A DNA stretch of 64,000 bases, from the NCBI RefSeq assembly GCF_020360975.1, contig NW_025408672.1, positions 1,054,001 through 1,118,000 of the forward strand, given 5' to 3'. Positions 1-13,099 of the stretch are shown here, one piece after another; position 1 is the stretch's first letter; each line of letters begins with the position of its first letter. The translations under genes were made by a program, and so were the position numbers. Origin of the DNA: Hirsutella rhossiliensis (Eukaryota; Ascomycota; Sordariomycetes; Hypocreales; Ophiocordycipitaceae). Below the pieces are notes generated by a model, which was given only the letters and a program-made list of their open reading frames with translations, had not been told where the DNA came from and searched no databases.

Positions 1-3000
1 GTCCTTAGTAGCTTACTAGACCTTTCTTTATAAGTAGCTAATAAAGATTAAAGGGGTCTCTTAGGTAAGAGCTCTTAAGCCTCTTTTACCTAGCTAGTTA
101 GCTAGCTTATTACTAGAGATTCTTAGGTAGCTAAGGCACTAGTATAGCTATATATTATAAAAGGCTTCTAAGCTAAATAAGAGCCGTTTAATATATATAG
201 CTAGGTTTAAGAAACCTATAACCTTCCTTATAGCGGCTTAGCTATCTATAAAGATATAGGCTTTTATAAAGAGGTTAAGAGGGCTAAGCCTTAAGGGCTA
301 AGGCCTCTTAGCTAAGTCCTTTAAAACCCTTAGTATTATAAATAGCTTTATATTAGCTACTTTAATTAAGGGCCCTAGGTTCTTATAGTATACCTTAATA
401 AGCCTATTTTCTAGGCTTATTTTATAGAAAGAGTAAGCGTTAGTCTTTATAAGGGACCCCTTAAAGTACCCTTTAAAGCTATTAGTATAAAAGGCTAAGA
501 GCTATAACCTAAAGTCTTTTAGGCTAGCTAGGCTAGCTAAGAGGCATTAATATTACTTTTTAGCTAAGGGATTAAGGGCCTCTATTATTATAATAAAAGC
601 CTTAGGCTCTAAGGCTTATAAGGGCTCCTAGCTAGCTTTCCTTCTTTCTAAGTTATAATTAAGTTATAAAATAGCTACTAGGCCTTTAAGGAGGTAGAAG
701 AGCTATATTTAAAGCCTAAAATAGCTTAAGGCCCTTAAGTTAAAGCTTAAGTTAGCGATATAATCTTATATAGCTAGGTTATAAGCTTACTTTATAGGGT
801 AACTAAGTAGGAAGTATAAGGTCTAGAGGGTATAAGAGAGGTATACCCTTTTAAATTATACCTTTAGTAGCTATAAGGCTACTTTAGCTTTTAAAGCCTT
901 AATAAGGATCTTTTAAAGGCCCTTAAGACCTTTAAAAGAGCTTAGTTTTAAAGCTTTTAAAAAAGCTTTATAAGGCACTTAAGGGTCTTAGGCCTCCTAT
1001 ACTAAAGCTAGGCCCTATAGTTTACTATAAAGGTTACGTAGGCCTAGTAAAGCTACTTAAAGGCTCGAAATAATAAGCCTTTTTATATAAATATTAAGCG
1101 GGATAGTCCTTTAAAGGTAGCTTATATAAAGGCTACCTTCTTCTTAATATATTATTTAAATAAGAGCTTAAAATTAAGGAAGACCCTTAGCTACTATACT
1201 TAGGGCTATACTTTAAAAGATAAGCCTCTTACTATTATACCCTTTAAAATAAGCTACCTTTACTTACTTAAGTAGATAAGTTTTATCTTTAAGGGGTTAA
1301 AGTAAACCCCTTAGTCTTTAGCTTATTTAAATAAGTTAGTAGCTATTACTTTTAGCTACTAAACGTTCTTCTTAGCTAAGGTTAATATTATAAAGATACT
1401 AAAGTTATCTATATAAGATAGCTAGTACCCCTTAGCCGCTAGTATCCCCCTTATATATAAGAGGAATAAAATAAGGCTAATAAGGGACCCTTAAGGCACC
1501 CTTATTACTAGGTCTATAAGGGGCTAGACCTACCCCTTAAAAGCTAGCTAGATCTTCCTTTTAGTAAGGAAGTAGTCTACTTAGCTTATAAGGGCCTTAA
1601 GGAGGTTTAAGTCCCTTAGGACCCTTATAAGCTATTCCTTTAATATAAAATTAAAGGCGCCCTTTATATTTAATAAGAGGGTACTAGTAATAGCCCTCTT
1701 ATTAAACTCCTACTTCCTTTAGATATAGTATAAAAGGAGGAATACTATATTTATAGCTAACCGCTATTTTCGTCCCCTTAACTATTTAGGGTTTAAAAGC
1801 CTAGCTATATTAGCTAAATAGCTTACCTAGGTAGTATATAGCTTTTTAAAGACCTTTTTAAAGTAATTAAGTAGACTTATAACCTTATAGGCCTTAAGGA
1901 TAGTATAGTCTAGCTTAATTTACTTAAGAAGTATAATTCTTATAGCTTCCTTCTATACTTTAGGGTAGTATCCTTAGTTAAATAGGGCTTTATAGGCTTT
2001 ATTTAAGACTATAAAGATAGCTTTATATATATATTAAATAAGGAGGAAGCTAAGGGAGTCTAGGCTAAGGGCTCTCTTATTAAAAGAGCTAAAAATAGCC
2101 CTCTTAATCTTAGGGTCCTTTAGATCTAGCTAGTCTTACTTAGCTATAACCTTACTACCTATATAGCTTAGAGGCTCTTCTTTTTCTAAGCTTTAGGGGG
2201 GGCTAATAAGGGGGCTAGGGCTAGGGTCTATAGTTAGAAAAAGGGTTATAAGAAAGGCCTTATATTTTTCTATAAAGGTATTAGCTTTTACTTTTATCCC
2301 TTCTTTTATATATAAGATATTAAGAAAGGTAAGGTTAGCTTTAGCCTTAGTATAAGAAAAGGCTATAAAGATATCTTTTCTTATAACCTTTATTAAGAAG
2401 CTCTCTTAGTATTACTTTTTAATAGCCTTAATAGTATACTTAAAGCTATTTTAAGCCTTTATAAAGCTCCTCTAGCTCTTCTTATCTTAGGCTAGCCTAT
2501 AGGCCTATTAAGCTAAGCTTAAGGCTTTTTAAAGTTAGGTTAGCTTATTAAACTACTAGGGCTTATATCCCTTATAAGGCCTCTTTTTTAGTATTACTAT
2601 ATTTACGGCCTTTATAAAGGGTCTTATTAAAAGGGAAGCTATCCCTTTTAAGTCGTTATTTTTATAGCCCTCTTTATAGCTATAAGGAGGTCTTATTCCT
2701 TCTTAGCTAAGTATTCTAAAAAGACCTTTTAGTTTACTTTCTTATAGTTATAAGTAGTAAGCCTAGCTAGTAAGGGCCTATTAAGGCCCCTTAAGCTAGC
2801 TTTAAAGGCTATAGGCTTATAGTCTAAGCCTATAGCCTTTAAGAAGCGGAAGTTAGCTTAGGTTAGCTATTTAAAGGGGCTATAAAAAGTAAGGTCTATA
2901 ACTAAGGCCCCTTTTAAGCCTTTCCTTTAATAGGTACTTTTTATAGCTACTTTAAGGTCTATTAATAAGGAAGCCTTATAATAGTTAAGCTAGCTAATAA

Positions 3001-3350
3001 AGGCTTCTACCTTATAGGCCTTAAAAGGTTCTATAAAAGGGTTTTAATAAAGGTAGTATAGGTTAAAGTCCCTTATTAATAAGAAGGGCTATTATAGGAG
3101 TTAGGCTATTAATAGTAGCCTTTTTATTATAAAGGGTCCTTACTAGCCTTAGCTAGCTAAGGCCCCTTTAACCTCTTTTTTATTTTATAAGTTAATAAAG
3201 GTAAATAGCTTAATACCTTTTACCTTTATAGCTTATATATTAAGGTTATAAAAGAGGTTAAAGCTAAGGCTAGCTTTTATTTAAGCTTCCTTCCTTTTAT
3301 AAGCTATAACCCTTAGCCTTTTAATAAGATTAAGAAAGTTAGTAAAAGGG
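1..3350 (-). pseudogene. LINE ORF2 relic (RT and RNase H)
   Basis: On the minus strand the RT motif A region reads LLNIKGAFNF (about 1645-1680), the LINE form of LLDIKGAFDF with a D-to-N change. Motif C reads SYIDNFS (about 1395-1420), from YxDDFS with GAC changed to AAC. The RNase H domain is easier to see in the inverted copy at 42250-42530. The changes are G-to-A or C-to-T at former CpA/TpG sites, so this is a RIP-killed ORF2. The endonuclease part should lie at about 2000-3350, but I could not pick out its motifs with confidence. Frame limits are approximate. Confidence 0.6.
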
Positions 3351-3599
3351 ATAAGGGTTATAACGTTATAAGCTAAATACTATATAAGGATATAGCTATT
3401 ATCGATCTTATAAAAGTAAGGCTCTTATAATAAGATAAGGTCTACTTTTATTTTTAGGGCTTACTTTAAGATTAATAAGTTAGCTATTTCCTATTTATTA
3501 GTATTATACTATATAATACTAATAAGGTTATAGTTAGGCTTAGGGGGCCTAAGGGGCCTTAGGGGCCTTATAAGTATAAAGGGGCTAAGGCTATTAAGT

Positions 3600-4720
3600 A
3601 TTAGTTATTCCCTTATAGACTTTATATTGTACCTTATTAGTTATAAGGTGCTCTCTCTTATAGTTATACTATTAAACCTTAAAGTAAGAGCAGCCTTAGC
3701 TAGCTTTATAGCTAAGGTAGTTATAGTCTTTAGTTAAGTACTTTTCTAAGTAAAAGGTATACTTAATAAGCTACTAATAGGTTTAAGGGTTATAACTAAA
3801 GGAAAGGCACCTTTAGTACTATATATATATAGTATATTCCTTATAAGTCTTAACTTAAATTTATAGACCTATTATATAAAAGCCTTTTTTCTAGTATTTA
3901 GCTATTATAGCCTATAAAGGGACTATAAAGATAATAAATACTACTTTCTACGTTAAGCCTAAGGTACTTAGCTACTTAAGCTACCCTAGGATATTAATCC
4001 TATTAAAGGTTTTAGCTTTTATAGTAAAGATATTAAGGATAAGGGTCTTTAAAAGGTTAAGAACGCTTTAAGCTACTAGCTTAGTTTAGCTAGTAAGAAG
4101 GTCGGCCGATTTAATAGGTAGTCCCTTAAGGTATAAGGACTACTTTTCCTACTACTTTAAAAGTTTCTTTACCGTATAAGGGGCCTATATTATTATAACT
4201 ATATTACCTTTATTTATAGTTAATAGAGCTAATATAGCTAGTTTCCTTATAGCTTTATTTAGCTTATTATAAAAAGTAATAAGACTAATAGTTAGTATTA
4301 GCGATCCCTTTCTTAGCTTTAAAATAAGTTAGAAGTCTTCTTTTATATTCCTTTTAGCTAGGGCCTTAGCTAGGGCCTTAAGCGCTTTCTTTATAGTAAC
4401 CTTAGCTTATAAGCTTACTTTAAAGTTTCCTTAGGTAGCCTTAGGCTACTAAGCGGCCTTAAGCTAGTATAAGGGCTATTATAAGGGCTATTAGTAGTCT
4501 AGGGTCCTTATAGCTACCTTCTTAAGCCCTTTTATAAGGGTCTTATAAAAGGGTTTAATTTTTTAAGCCTCCTTAAAGGCTTAAAGGGCTTACTAAAGGA
4601 AGCCCTAAGCTTAGTCCTTAGGGTAGGGGTGCTAAGGCTAAGACTAAGTCTACTATAAGTTTTAAAATATAAGTTAGATAAGTATAAGACTAATAAGGCT
4701 ACTAAGGGTAGCTTTCTTTT
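3600..4720 (-). pseudogene. LINE ORF1 (gag) relic
   Basis: Minus-strand translation, read through the stops, gives a continuous protein-like frame. It has the Tad-type gag layout: an Ala/Lys-rich N-terminal helix, then a strand pattern around GNIVIII, then a segment resembling the gag RRM-like region. It sits upstream of ORF2 on the same strand, as expected for ORF1. Many stops come from CAA/CAG and TGG codons. The family call rests on pattern and position and was not confirmed by a search. Limits are approximate. Confidence 0.45.
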
Positions 4721-5060
4721 ACCCCTTTACTTACTTTAAAAGCTAGTTAAACTAAAAGTAGCTAGCTTAAAGTAGGGCTAGGCTAGGCCTAAAGAAGCTA
4801 GTCTTTAGTATAGGCTAAGTATTATCTTCTATCTTAATATCCTCTAGGTTTTAGTCTTAGGTCCTAGGCCTTCTTTCTAAGGTCTTTAAAGGGTATTAGC
4901 CTTTTAAAGCTTCTTTTAAACGGGCCCTAGCCTTTAAAGTACTTATTTTAGCCCTTAGGCTAAGGGGAGGGGGGGGGGTTATAAGGGCCCTCCTTAGGTC
5001 TAAGCTAGGGTCCTAGGTTAGGTCTAAGCTAGGTCTTATTAATAGGGGGTATATACCCTT

Positions 5061-7190
5061 AGTTAATAAAGGTAAGGAAGAGATTTCTACTTATATAAAA
5101 GAGAACCTCGCTTAATTTATAATCTTTAATAGTATATTATATACCTACTAATAGCTATATAAGGCTATACTTAAGGGGGCGTAATACGCTATTAGTAATA
5201 GTTTTAAGTATATACTTTTTTTGTATTTTAGCCTTAGTTTTAAAAAGTTAGCTAAGAAAACGTTTTTTATATTAAGGTGCTTTTTATCTAAGTATTATTA
5301 AGGGTAATATCCTACTATTTAATAGGGCCCGTTAGTATTAAGTACTAATAATTTCTATAAATATACTAAGGTAGTTACTTTTATCTATAAACGTTTTATT
5401 AGTCTTAGTCTATAAACCTTTCTTTATTTTTAACGTAAAAGCACTCTTTACTACCTTTTACTTTAACTTTACTATAGTAAGTAAGTAAAATAAAGCTCTT
5501 ACTTTAAAATAATAATACGTTAAAGAAAATAGTAGTATTCTTAAGGAGGTCTATTACTAGGCCTAGGATACTATTTAGGTTTATAGCTATATCTTAAAAA
5601 AGAGTAAAGTAAGTAAGAAAGATAGAGAAGTTAAGATTAAATAATTAAGGTAAGTAGTTTTAAGTTATAACGCTAAGAGGCTAAGAGGGTTATATATATA
5701 TATATAAGAGTTATATTAATAAAGGAGATCGTTATAAGTAAGGAAGCGTATAAAGAGTATATATATATAAAAGGAAGAAGAAAGTAAGAAGAAGAAAGGT
5801 ATAGTAAGAGGAATAAATAGTTATTAAAGTACGCGGTTATTAGTTACTTTAGCTAGCCTTTATAGCGGTAAGGTCTTAAGCGTATTTAAGGGTTATACTT
5901 AAATAGCTTCTTTTACTAGTTATCGATTAAGGAGCTATTTAATCTCTACTTTTTTCTTCCCTTCTTTACTATTTTTATTCCTTTTCTTTCTCTTTTCTTT
6001 TCTATCTTCTTTATTTTTTTAAACCGCTACCTTTTATCTTCTTCTTTTATAACTACCTCTTCCTTTTTATTATATCTTATAAGACCGCTAAACTTAAAAC
6101 TAAAGAGCTATTAAATATTATTAACCTCTCTTTAACTACTCTTTTATAACCTTCCCTTATTACTATTACTCTCTTTACTTAGAATTATTATACTAAGGTC
6201 TTTCCTTTTTTTATAAAGTACTTTTAAGTAATAGCTATCTAACTTATTTAATCTTACTTAGCTTATTCTAACTATCTTCTTTTATAGATCTATAGTTACT
6301 TTAAGACCTAGGTTTATAATAGAAATAATATTAATTACTAAGGGTTTCTAATTTATATAGAAATTACCTTTTAGTTATAGATTCTATTAAAAGCTCTTAA
6401 TATTATTAAGATTAAAGTACGCGGTTACTCTCCTTTCTCTTACTTTCTTAAGAGCACGCTAGGTTAGTATAATTAAATTATCTTCTATACCCTTTATTAT
6501 AAACGATAGCTAGTAACCTATATCCTTATAGAAATTACTTATTTATATAGATACTTCTTTTCTTAGCTTAGTTTAGGGCGGTAAGAATACTCTTAAGTAG
6601 TCTAAATTACTTTATATAGAACTTATAGCCCTTACTTCTATTAAGGGTATATTTAAACTTATTAAATAACTATAACTTTTACTTATAAGTATATTATATT
6701 TCTTATTTATAAGTATATTTCTCTTTTAGGTATTATTAGCGGCTCTTACGCTAACTATATTTAAGATTTAACTAAAGTACTTATTTATAAATAGCAGTAC
6801 TTTTTTAAATACTATAAGGCTACTTATAACCTTAATAGATTCGCTAACTATATATATAGTTATAATTTCTATACTAACCTTAAGATTAATAAATTTTACG
6901 ATAAGTATATTAATAATAAGACCGCCCCTTATCTTCTTTATAATATCCTTAATCCCTTTAGTTTTACTAAGGATTTAAAAGAAAGGAAGGAAATTAACCT
7001 TATACTTATTTTAATTAAAAAAAGATTATATAGGTTTAACGAGCTCTTTCTTAAGTAATAATTAAATAATCTTTAAGTTTACTTTATAGTAGTTTATAGT
7101 AGGTTTACTAAAAGTAAGTAGCTTTATTTAGTTACTATATTTAGCGGTAAAAGTTTTTCTCTTATAGTTATATACGTTTAATATAGTAAG
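5061..7190. repeat. RIP-degraded repeat, unclassified (possible hAT fragment)
   Basis: About 2.1 kb of heavily mutated sequence between the two LINEs, with no second copy in the window that I could see. On the plus strand at about 6350-6460 a read-through translation contains KLPFSYRFY followed by LRLKYAV, which resembles the LPF...VE...F / L.P.Y conserved stretch of hAT transposases. A longer open-looking plus frame follows to about 7190 without a recognisable motif. The pyrimidine-rich tract at 5945-6060 is a RIP product of low complexity. The class is uncertain. Confidence 0.3.
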
Positions 7191-7204
7191 TCGAAAATAT
7201 ATTA

Positions 7205-7375
7205 TTATTATTATTAAGATTACGCTAAGGACCTAGCTAAAGGTATCTAGAACTTCGATATTAAATAGGAGGGAAAAACTAAAGTGCCTAGGGGAAAACC
7301 CTCCCCTCTTTTAGTATAGGTCCGCCTTAAATAAGGTTATAGTAGTAGTATATAGGAAATTTACGCCGGCTACCG
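7205..7375 (-). repeat. LINE 3' end with tail, shared with the SINE
   Basis: The last roughly 170 bases of the LINE, read on the minus strand, end in an (AAT)n tail. They match the 3' end of the SINE at 29613-29790. A perfect 6-bp hairpin (AGGGGA...TCCCCT, around 7297-7314) lies inside it. A shared stem-loop tail is how SINEs use the RT of a partner LINE. Confidence 0.65.
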
Positions 7376-7899
7376 CGGGCTTCTCCTACGTATTTATATT
7401 TCGGCGTAGGCCCTTATAGGCCGTAGCCGCTACTATCCCGAGCGGCCGCGGCCCGGGCTCGCTAGCCCGGGCCTAGGGTTATAGGCAGTAGTCTCTCTCT
7501 AAGGGCCCGGCTCGTAGGCTCCTTTATTCTCTACGGCTCCCGCGTTACTACCACGTAGCCGCGGTAGCGGCCGCGTCGGCCTATCGGTCTATTAGTTAGT
7601 AGGGCAGGTAATGTCCGGTTGCTAGGCCGGGCGCTAGTATAGGTCGCTCCTAGGTAGGGCCGGCTAATCGAAATTCGGTTAGCTAGCTCCGCTAATCGAA
7701 AATCGGTTCTCGTCTAGCTACGTAACTTCTCAATCGGGGGCATAGCGGCCTATATTTACTATCTATTATATAGTTACTAATTACGCGCGCCTAGCTCGCG
7801 TATATATATACCTACCCTCCTCCTATAGTTTCGTTCCTATCTCCTCCTACCTCTTTATTTATTATCTCTTTTATAGGCCTTAGTTCTTTACCTATATTA

Positions 7900-9420
7900 T
7901 TTCTATATCCCTAGTTCTTCTTAGCACTATATTTAGTTTATTCGCCGTTATATCGCTATATCTAACTAAGAAGCTAACTTAGGTAGTAGCGGCTCGCTTC
8001 CTTTAAAGCCCCCTCCTTATAAGAAAGTCGCTACTATAGCGGGGTTAGAACGCTCTATCCCTTATTTTACGTATATCGGGCGCCTTACTAGCGAGCTTAC
8101 CTATAAGTCCTTCGCCGGCTATTAAAACTAGTCTTATAAGTATTAGTCCTAGTCCTATCTTAGGTCGGTCCTACCTTTAGTACTTTTCGCTAACTTTACT
8201 AGCTATAAAAGCTAAAGTATATATCGCTTACGCTAACTTTAACTAGTCTTATTACCGAGTAAGTAACCCTGCCCTACTATAGTATAGTCTAAGTTTAGTA
8301 CTAATCTAAGTTTTAGATTACCTCCGAGGGTAAAGAGGCCGCTTATACCCTCTACTAAGCTTAGTCTAAGGTCGATAGCCCTTCCCTTATTAAGGGCTTA
8401 GTATAAGAGCGCCTTTACTATACTGCTCTAGAAACTTATATACGCGCTAGTTAGAAGGCCCTTACCGCTAAGAGTAAAGGCGCGTTAGGTAAGTCTGCCC
8501 TTAGTTTAGCTATAGTCGCCGAAAATATCGAGACGCTTACCTTAGCTTTTACTTATTTCGTAGATAATACCTACTATATATATAAGTCCCTAGAGAAGTA
8601 CTTAAGTAAGTTTAGCGATACTATTAAGACCCTAGCTTAGGTTAGGCCTAAGTCGCTCTTAGTTACTTAAAAGATTCTTTTAATAGTTAACGATCTTACT
8701 AACTATTTCTATCTTATTACTAGTAATAACTATAATAATAAGGGTAGTAGTTTTAACCTTACTAAGCCCGGTCTAGCCCTAGCCCCTTTTAATAAGGGGA
8801 AGGGTAAGGGTAAAAGTAAAGGTAAGGCGGCTATTATATCTAAGGGTCTATCTAAGGCTAAGGCTAAGGAGTCCGCTACCGTTACTATACCTATAGTTAT
8901 TTTAAAGACGACGCGGGAGCCTACCGCGTCCCCCTCTATCGACTCCGACGCTAAGTTATAGCTTAGTAGTTCTCTTAGCGCCGAGCCCGCCTTAAAGCGT
9001 CCCCGTTTTATATTGCCTACTAACCTTACTAACGCTCCTAACTTCGTTTAGTAGCGTCTTTATAGCCGTCGTAGTTCGGTCTTAGCTAAGATCGTCGCTA
9101 GTTTTAACCTTAATTAGATCTATAATTATGGTATAGGCCGTAGTAAACGCCTCCGCGCCGCCGCTAGTATAGGTCCTGCCTTAGTATAGACCCCGGTTAT
9201 TACTCTATCTTATAAGCTAGCCGTTTAAACTAGCTCCGGTTTAGGTTTAGGGTCAGGCCTAGCCGGTTATTATTAGGCTTCTTATAGCGGTAGTAGTCCC
9301 TATACTCCTTATAAGTCTTAGGTTACTCCCTCCTATACCCCGCGTACTACCTTAAGAAGGTCTTATTATTCCCGCCGCGATAATAAAGTAAACGTTACTA
9401 CTAATAAGTTAAGCTAAGGT
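7900..9420 (+). pseudogene. Plus-strand ORF relic antisense inside the LINE 3' region
   Basis: Between the end of ORF2 and the LINE 3' tail, the plus strand reads as a protein-like chain with few stops. A helical, charged segment lies at about 8325-8640, then a Lys/Gly-rich tract (GKGKGKSKGKA) at about 8795-8835, then a basic stretch containing PALKRPRF at about 8990-9010. Composition and stop spacing favour the plus strand over the minus strand. The same ORF occurs in copy 2 (about 23080-24490), so it travelled with the element. I do not recognise the family. It could be a captured gene, an older nested insertion or a regulatory antisense ORF. Confidence 0.4.
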
Positions 9421-9619
9421 TATAGTTTAAGGGCTAATTATCGGCTCTATCTTAGTTTAGTTTTAGGTTAAGTCTTATTTAGTTATAGTCTTTTAATAGT
9501 AAGTCTCGTTCTATAGCTATTAAGGCTAGCTTAGTTAGGTTATATTAGTTTTATTTAATCTATAGTTTAAGCGGTAAGGTTTACCCTTAGTTTAGGTCTA
9601 ATTTAGTTAATACTATAGA

Positions 9620-12600
9620 CCTATTATTATAAGTCCTCTCCCTTTCCTAGATCGCCTTAGTAAGGGAGGTAGTTAGCTAAGGTAGGCCTAGTTAGGGCCG
9701 CTCTATCTTTAGCGCGACCCTAGCCTTATTATCCGGTATATCTATATATAGCCTCTAGGCTAGGTCGAACTAGCGGAGCCTACCTAAGCGGAGGAACTAT
9801 TATACTAGCAGCGCCGCTATCTTTTTCCTTTAAAGGCCTACTCTTACGTTACTTATATCTTAGGCCTATATTAAGAGGGACTCTCTTACCTCCTCCGTTA
9901 ATAGATAGTTAATTATCGCGTAGTAAATAGTATCTTATTTTTATCTATAAGTATATATTAGTAAGACTATACTAAGGACCTATCGGGTAAAGAGGAAGTC
10001 GTTAAGCCTAATCTTTCCTATATATATCTAAGTAATTACTATACTAATATACTTAGGGAGGCCCTTATAGTAGTCTAGCGTTATTACTTTATTAAACTAT
10101 AGCGGGAAGTCGGCGGGGTAGAAGGTAGTCCGGTATTATTAGATCGCGTCTTCCTTAGCGTTCTATTAAGCGGCCTATTCCTTATTTAGCCTTTCGAGTA
10201 ACCTAGCTTTATCTAGGAGGTCGTCCGATCCTATCTAGCTCTAGACCCCCCTTATCTCCTCTACGAGGGGGGGCCTACTAAGTAGTAGCGCCGCTAAGGG
10301 CCTACTTACTCTTTAGTATCGCCTCCTCTTTAGTATACCTACGACTATATTAAATATACGTTAAATTTAGCTTAGGAGCCTTAAATCCTTTAACCTTTAA
10401 AGGGTATTTATTATTCTTTAGTTTAGGTAAAGGTCGATTAAAGGTACCTATGCCTTTACTTTTACTTAGTAGACTAAGGTCGCGCGGTAGGCGCCCGTTA
10501 CTACCTAGAGGCAAGCTAACTAGTCTTATACTAGGTCTTATATAATCCCGCGTAGTTTCCCCCTTATAGTCGTTATCTTATAGAATATAACTATAGCGTA
10601 GGAGATTAAGGACTAGATTACCTTACTATAGACTTCCCTAGCGCGTAGTAAGGTATAGCCCTACGTAAATAACGCGAGCTTAGTTAGGGCTATAATCTAG
10701 CGCTTTATCTTTACTTAGAGCTATTTTAAGTATACCTTTTAGCGTAGTTTCCGGTATACCTAAACCCTTAGTAGGCGGGCCTCTTAGACCGGTATTACTA
10801 CGTTAGTCTTAAGGTAGACCGGCGTTATTATCGCTTATCTCCTCTATATAAAGTATATTAACTTACTCTTCGATAGTTTAAAAGTAACCGCGAACTTAGC
10901 CGCCTACTCTACGTATACCTTCTAAGCCTCCTTTAAATATACTACCGTTATAGCCTTATTAGGTCTAATACTAACTATATTTATATTATTAGTAAAGCTA
11001 ATAGTATAAATACTATATATTATACTAAGCTTTTTATATAGGGGGGTTATATAGTATAGAAATAGTATTAAGGATAGGGGGGAGCCCTAAGGGACTCCCG
11101 TCGGCACTTAAGTTAGCTTTAAGGTCCTCCTATTAAAGTAAAGGGTCGATCTTCTATCGCTTATAAAGCTCTATATTAAGCTCGTAAGCTATCTAAGGTA
11201 TCCCTAAAGTACTAGTTCCCTTATAAGCTTATTATAGTTAACTATATTAAATACGCCCTTAATATCTAGCTATAGGAACGATACGATGCCCTTCTAGGCC
11301 TAGGTCGCGCATACTAGTTCCGTTACTAATAAGATCGCCGCCTCTATAAAGCGCTCTCTCCTATTCCCTATTTATCCGTCTAGTAGGATACCGTTCGCCT
11401 CCGCGGCTCCTATAATCTACTAAGCTAGTATCTACTTAAGTACCTTCCCTACTATAAGTAGGAGGGAAATTAGTCTCTATCCCCTTACTATATAGTAGGC
11501 TTTCGGCCTCTTACTTAGCTTTTAAATTACTACTACGTTCGCGCTATAGAACTATTCTAAGAAATATAAAAGTTAGGTATAAGCGTTAAAGATTATAGCT
11601 AGTCGCTAGACTAAAGCTAGTCTATACTTCTTAATAAACCTTAAGGGGACGCTGTTTAGACACGCCGCTTTCTAGCTTACTATCTTACTTAGCGCTACTA
11701 CGATATTAGCTAGCTAGATCTATTAGTTAACTATAAGGGTCGCCTTAGCTATAGGCCGGGGTAGCCCTTAAGTTATACTTACCTTTAGTAGGAAGAACTT
11801 AGCAGCTAATATTTAGGCCTTCCTTTTAAAGGTTTCTATTAGTTAGTCCTTGCCCTCCTTAACTAGCGGCGGGATATAGGTCGGTTTTAGTAGAAGACTA
11901 CTATAGAGTCTAGCCTACCTTTTTATATTCTAGCGCTTAGTATTATCGGCGCTAAATTCCTTTAAGAACTCGCGCTAGTAGGCCGTCCTCGCCTTATAGA
12001 CGGTCCGCTTCTAAGCTATAGATACCTTATATAGGTCTACCTAGTTCGCCTTACTCCTTTCCCGCTTATACTTCCTCCTCGCCCTCTTAGCCTCCCTTAT
12101 TACCTTCCTTACCTCTAGGGTAAACTATATATTGCCCTTAAGTAATACTTACCTTTAGCGTAGAACTATAGCTATCGCGATCTATACTAAAGTAGCGAAG
12201 ATATAGTCTAGGTCTTAGTTAATATCCTTAAGGGTCTAGAGTATTAGCTAGTATAGTCTTAGCTAGGATATAGTCTTAGCTTTAACTAGCTTTACTTTTA
12301 CTTCTTTCTACCTTAGGGCTAGTTTAGGTACCTAGGCCTAGGTATCGACCTATAATATAATAGTCTAAGGGATATAGTCTAACCTAGTTAGGTCTAGGTC
12401 GGGCCTAGTATACTATATCTTAGTCTCTAGCGTTGCCTAAGCTAGGTTAATAGTACTATCCCTTTAGCTATAAAAAAATCTTATATACTCCCCTCTTAGG
12501 GTAGCGAGTTTAAGTTATAATCTTATTGCTTTTTATATAAGTTATATCGCGCCGTTTAAGGTTCTATTATATTTATCCTAAAGTAGGTAATAGATATTAA

Positions 12601-13000
12601 AGTCCCTTACTATTACTATAGGGTGCTCTAGTTTAATTACGCTTAGGTTACGTAATATACTAGCCCTCGCGGCCCTTAGTAGTAAGTAAATCGCTCGTAG
12701 TTTAGTACTATCCCTAAAAATTACCTCGCTTTAGTCTAGTTTAGACTAAGGCGACTAAGTCCCTAGCCCGAGCTATATATATATATAAAGCGCGTACCTC
12801 CCCTCCCTATAGACTAGGCTATAGGGCGCCGCTTTAAGGGGGGGGGGGCCGCCTCTTAATATAGCTTTTACTTCTTATAGTACTATTAAGTTAAAGCTAG
12901 CTTAGTAGTAAAGCGCTAACTAAGCTAACTTATATCTCTTTTATATATTTTAAAATAGTACTTTTAGTTATATATAAGTAAGGTTAAGGTAAAAGGGGTT
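9620..13000 (-). pseudogene. LINE family 1 ORF2 relic (reverse transcriptase)
   Basis: The minus strand shows RT motif A as LDIKGVFNIV (about 11235-11280) and motif C as GFTNNINIV (about 10965-11000). The latter is exactly what TG-to-TA changes would make from a FADDIN-type catalytic site. Near the C-terminus (about 9690-9760) the frame reads FLRLGRLR, one stop, then FDLA, matching the common C-terminal helix of fungal LINE ORF2 proteins. A 5' endonuclease domain is expected at about 12000-13000 but was not resolved. The protein is disabled by many RIP stops. Confidence 0.65.
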
Positions 13001-13099
13001 ATCTATATAAGGAGGGAGGCGCTTTATCTCCTAGCGCTTCTCTATTTACTATACCTATAAATATTATTTATAATTAGTTCGGCCTCCCTAGCCCTACTA

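Larger units (their letters stand above)
1..5060 (-). mobile_element. Tad-like LINE, family 2, copy a (3' end outside window)
   Basis: A minus-strand non-LTR retrotransposon relic running from ORF1 (high coordinates) to ORF2 (low coordinates). Bases 1 to about 660 are repeated directly at 45053-45700, and 1 to about 1600 are repeated inverted at about 41165-42730, which defines the family. RT motifs on the minus strand place ORF2. The 3' end and its A-rich tail lie left of base 1; the tail is visible in the sister copies at 43380-43420 and 49860-49890. The right (5') boundary near 5060 is estimated from where gag-like similarity and local composition change. No target duplication could be checked. 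Confidence 0.75.

Noticed and set aside
5823..6430. Repeat TTAAAGTACGCGGTTA at about 5825 and 6413 as a target duplication
   Set aside because: A possible hAT-like protein pattern runs across the second copy, and no element ends were seen between them.
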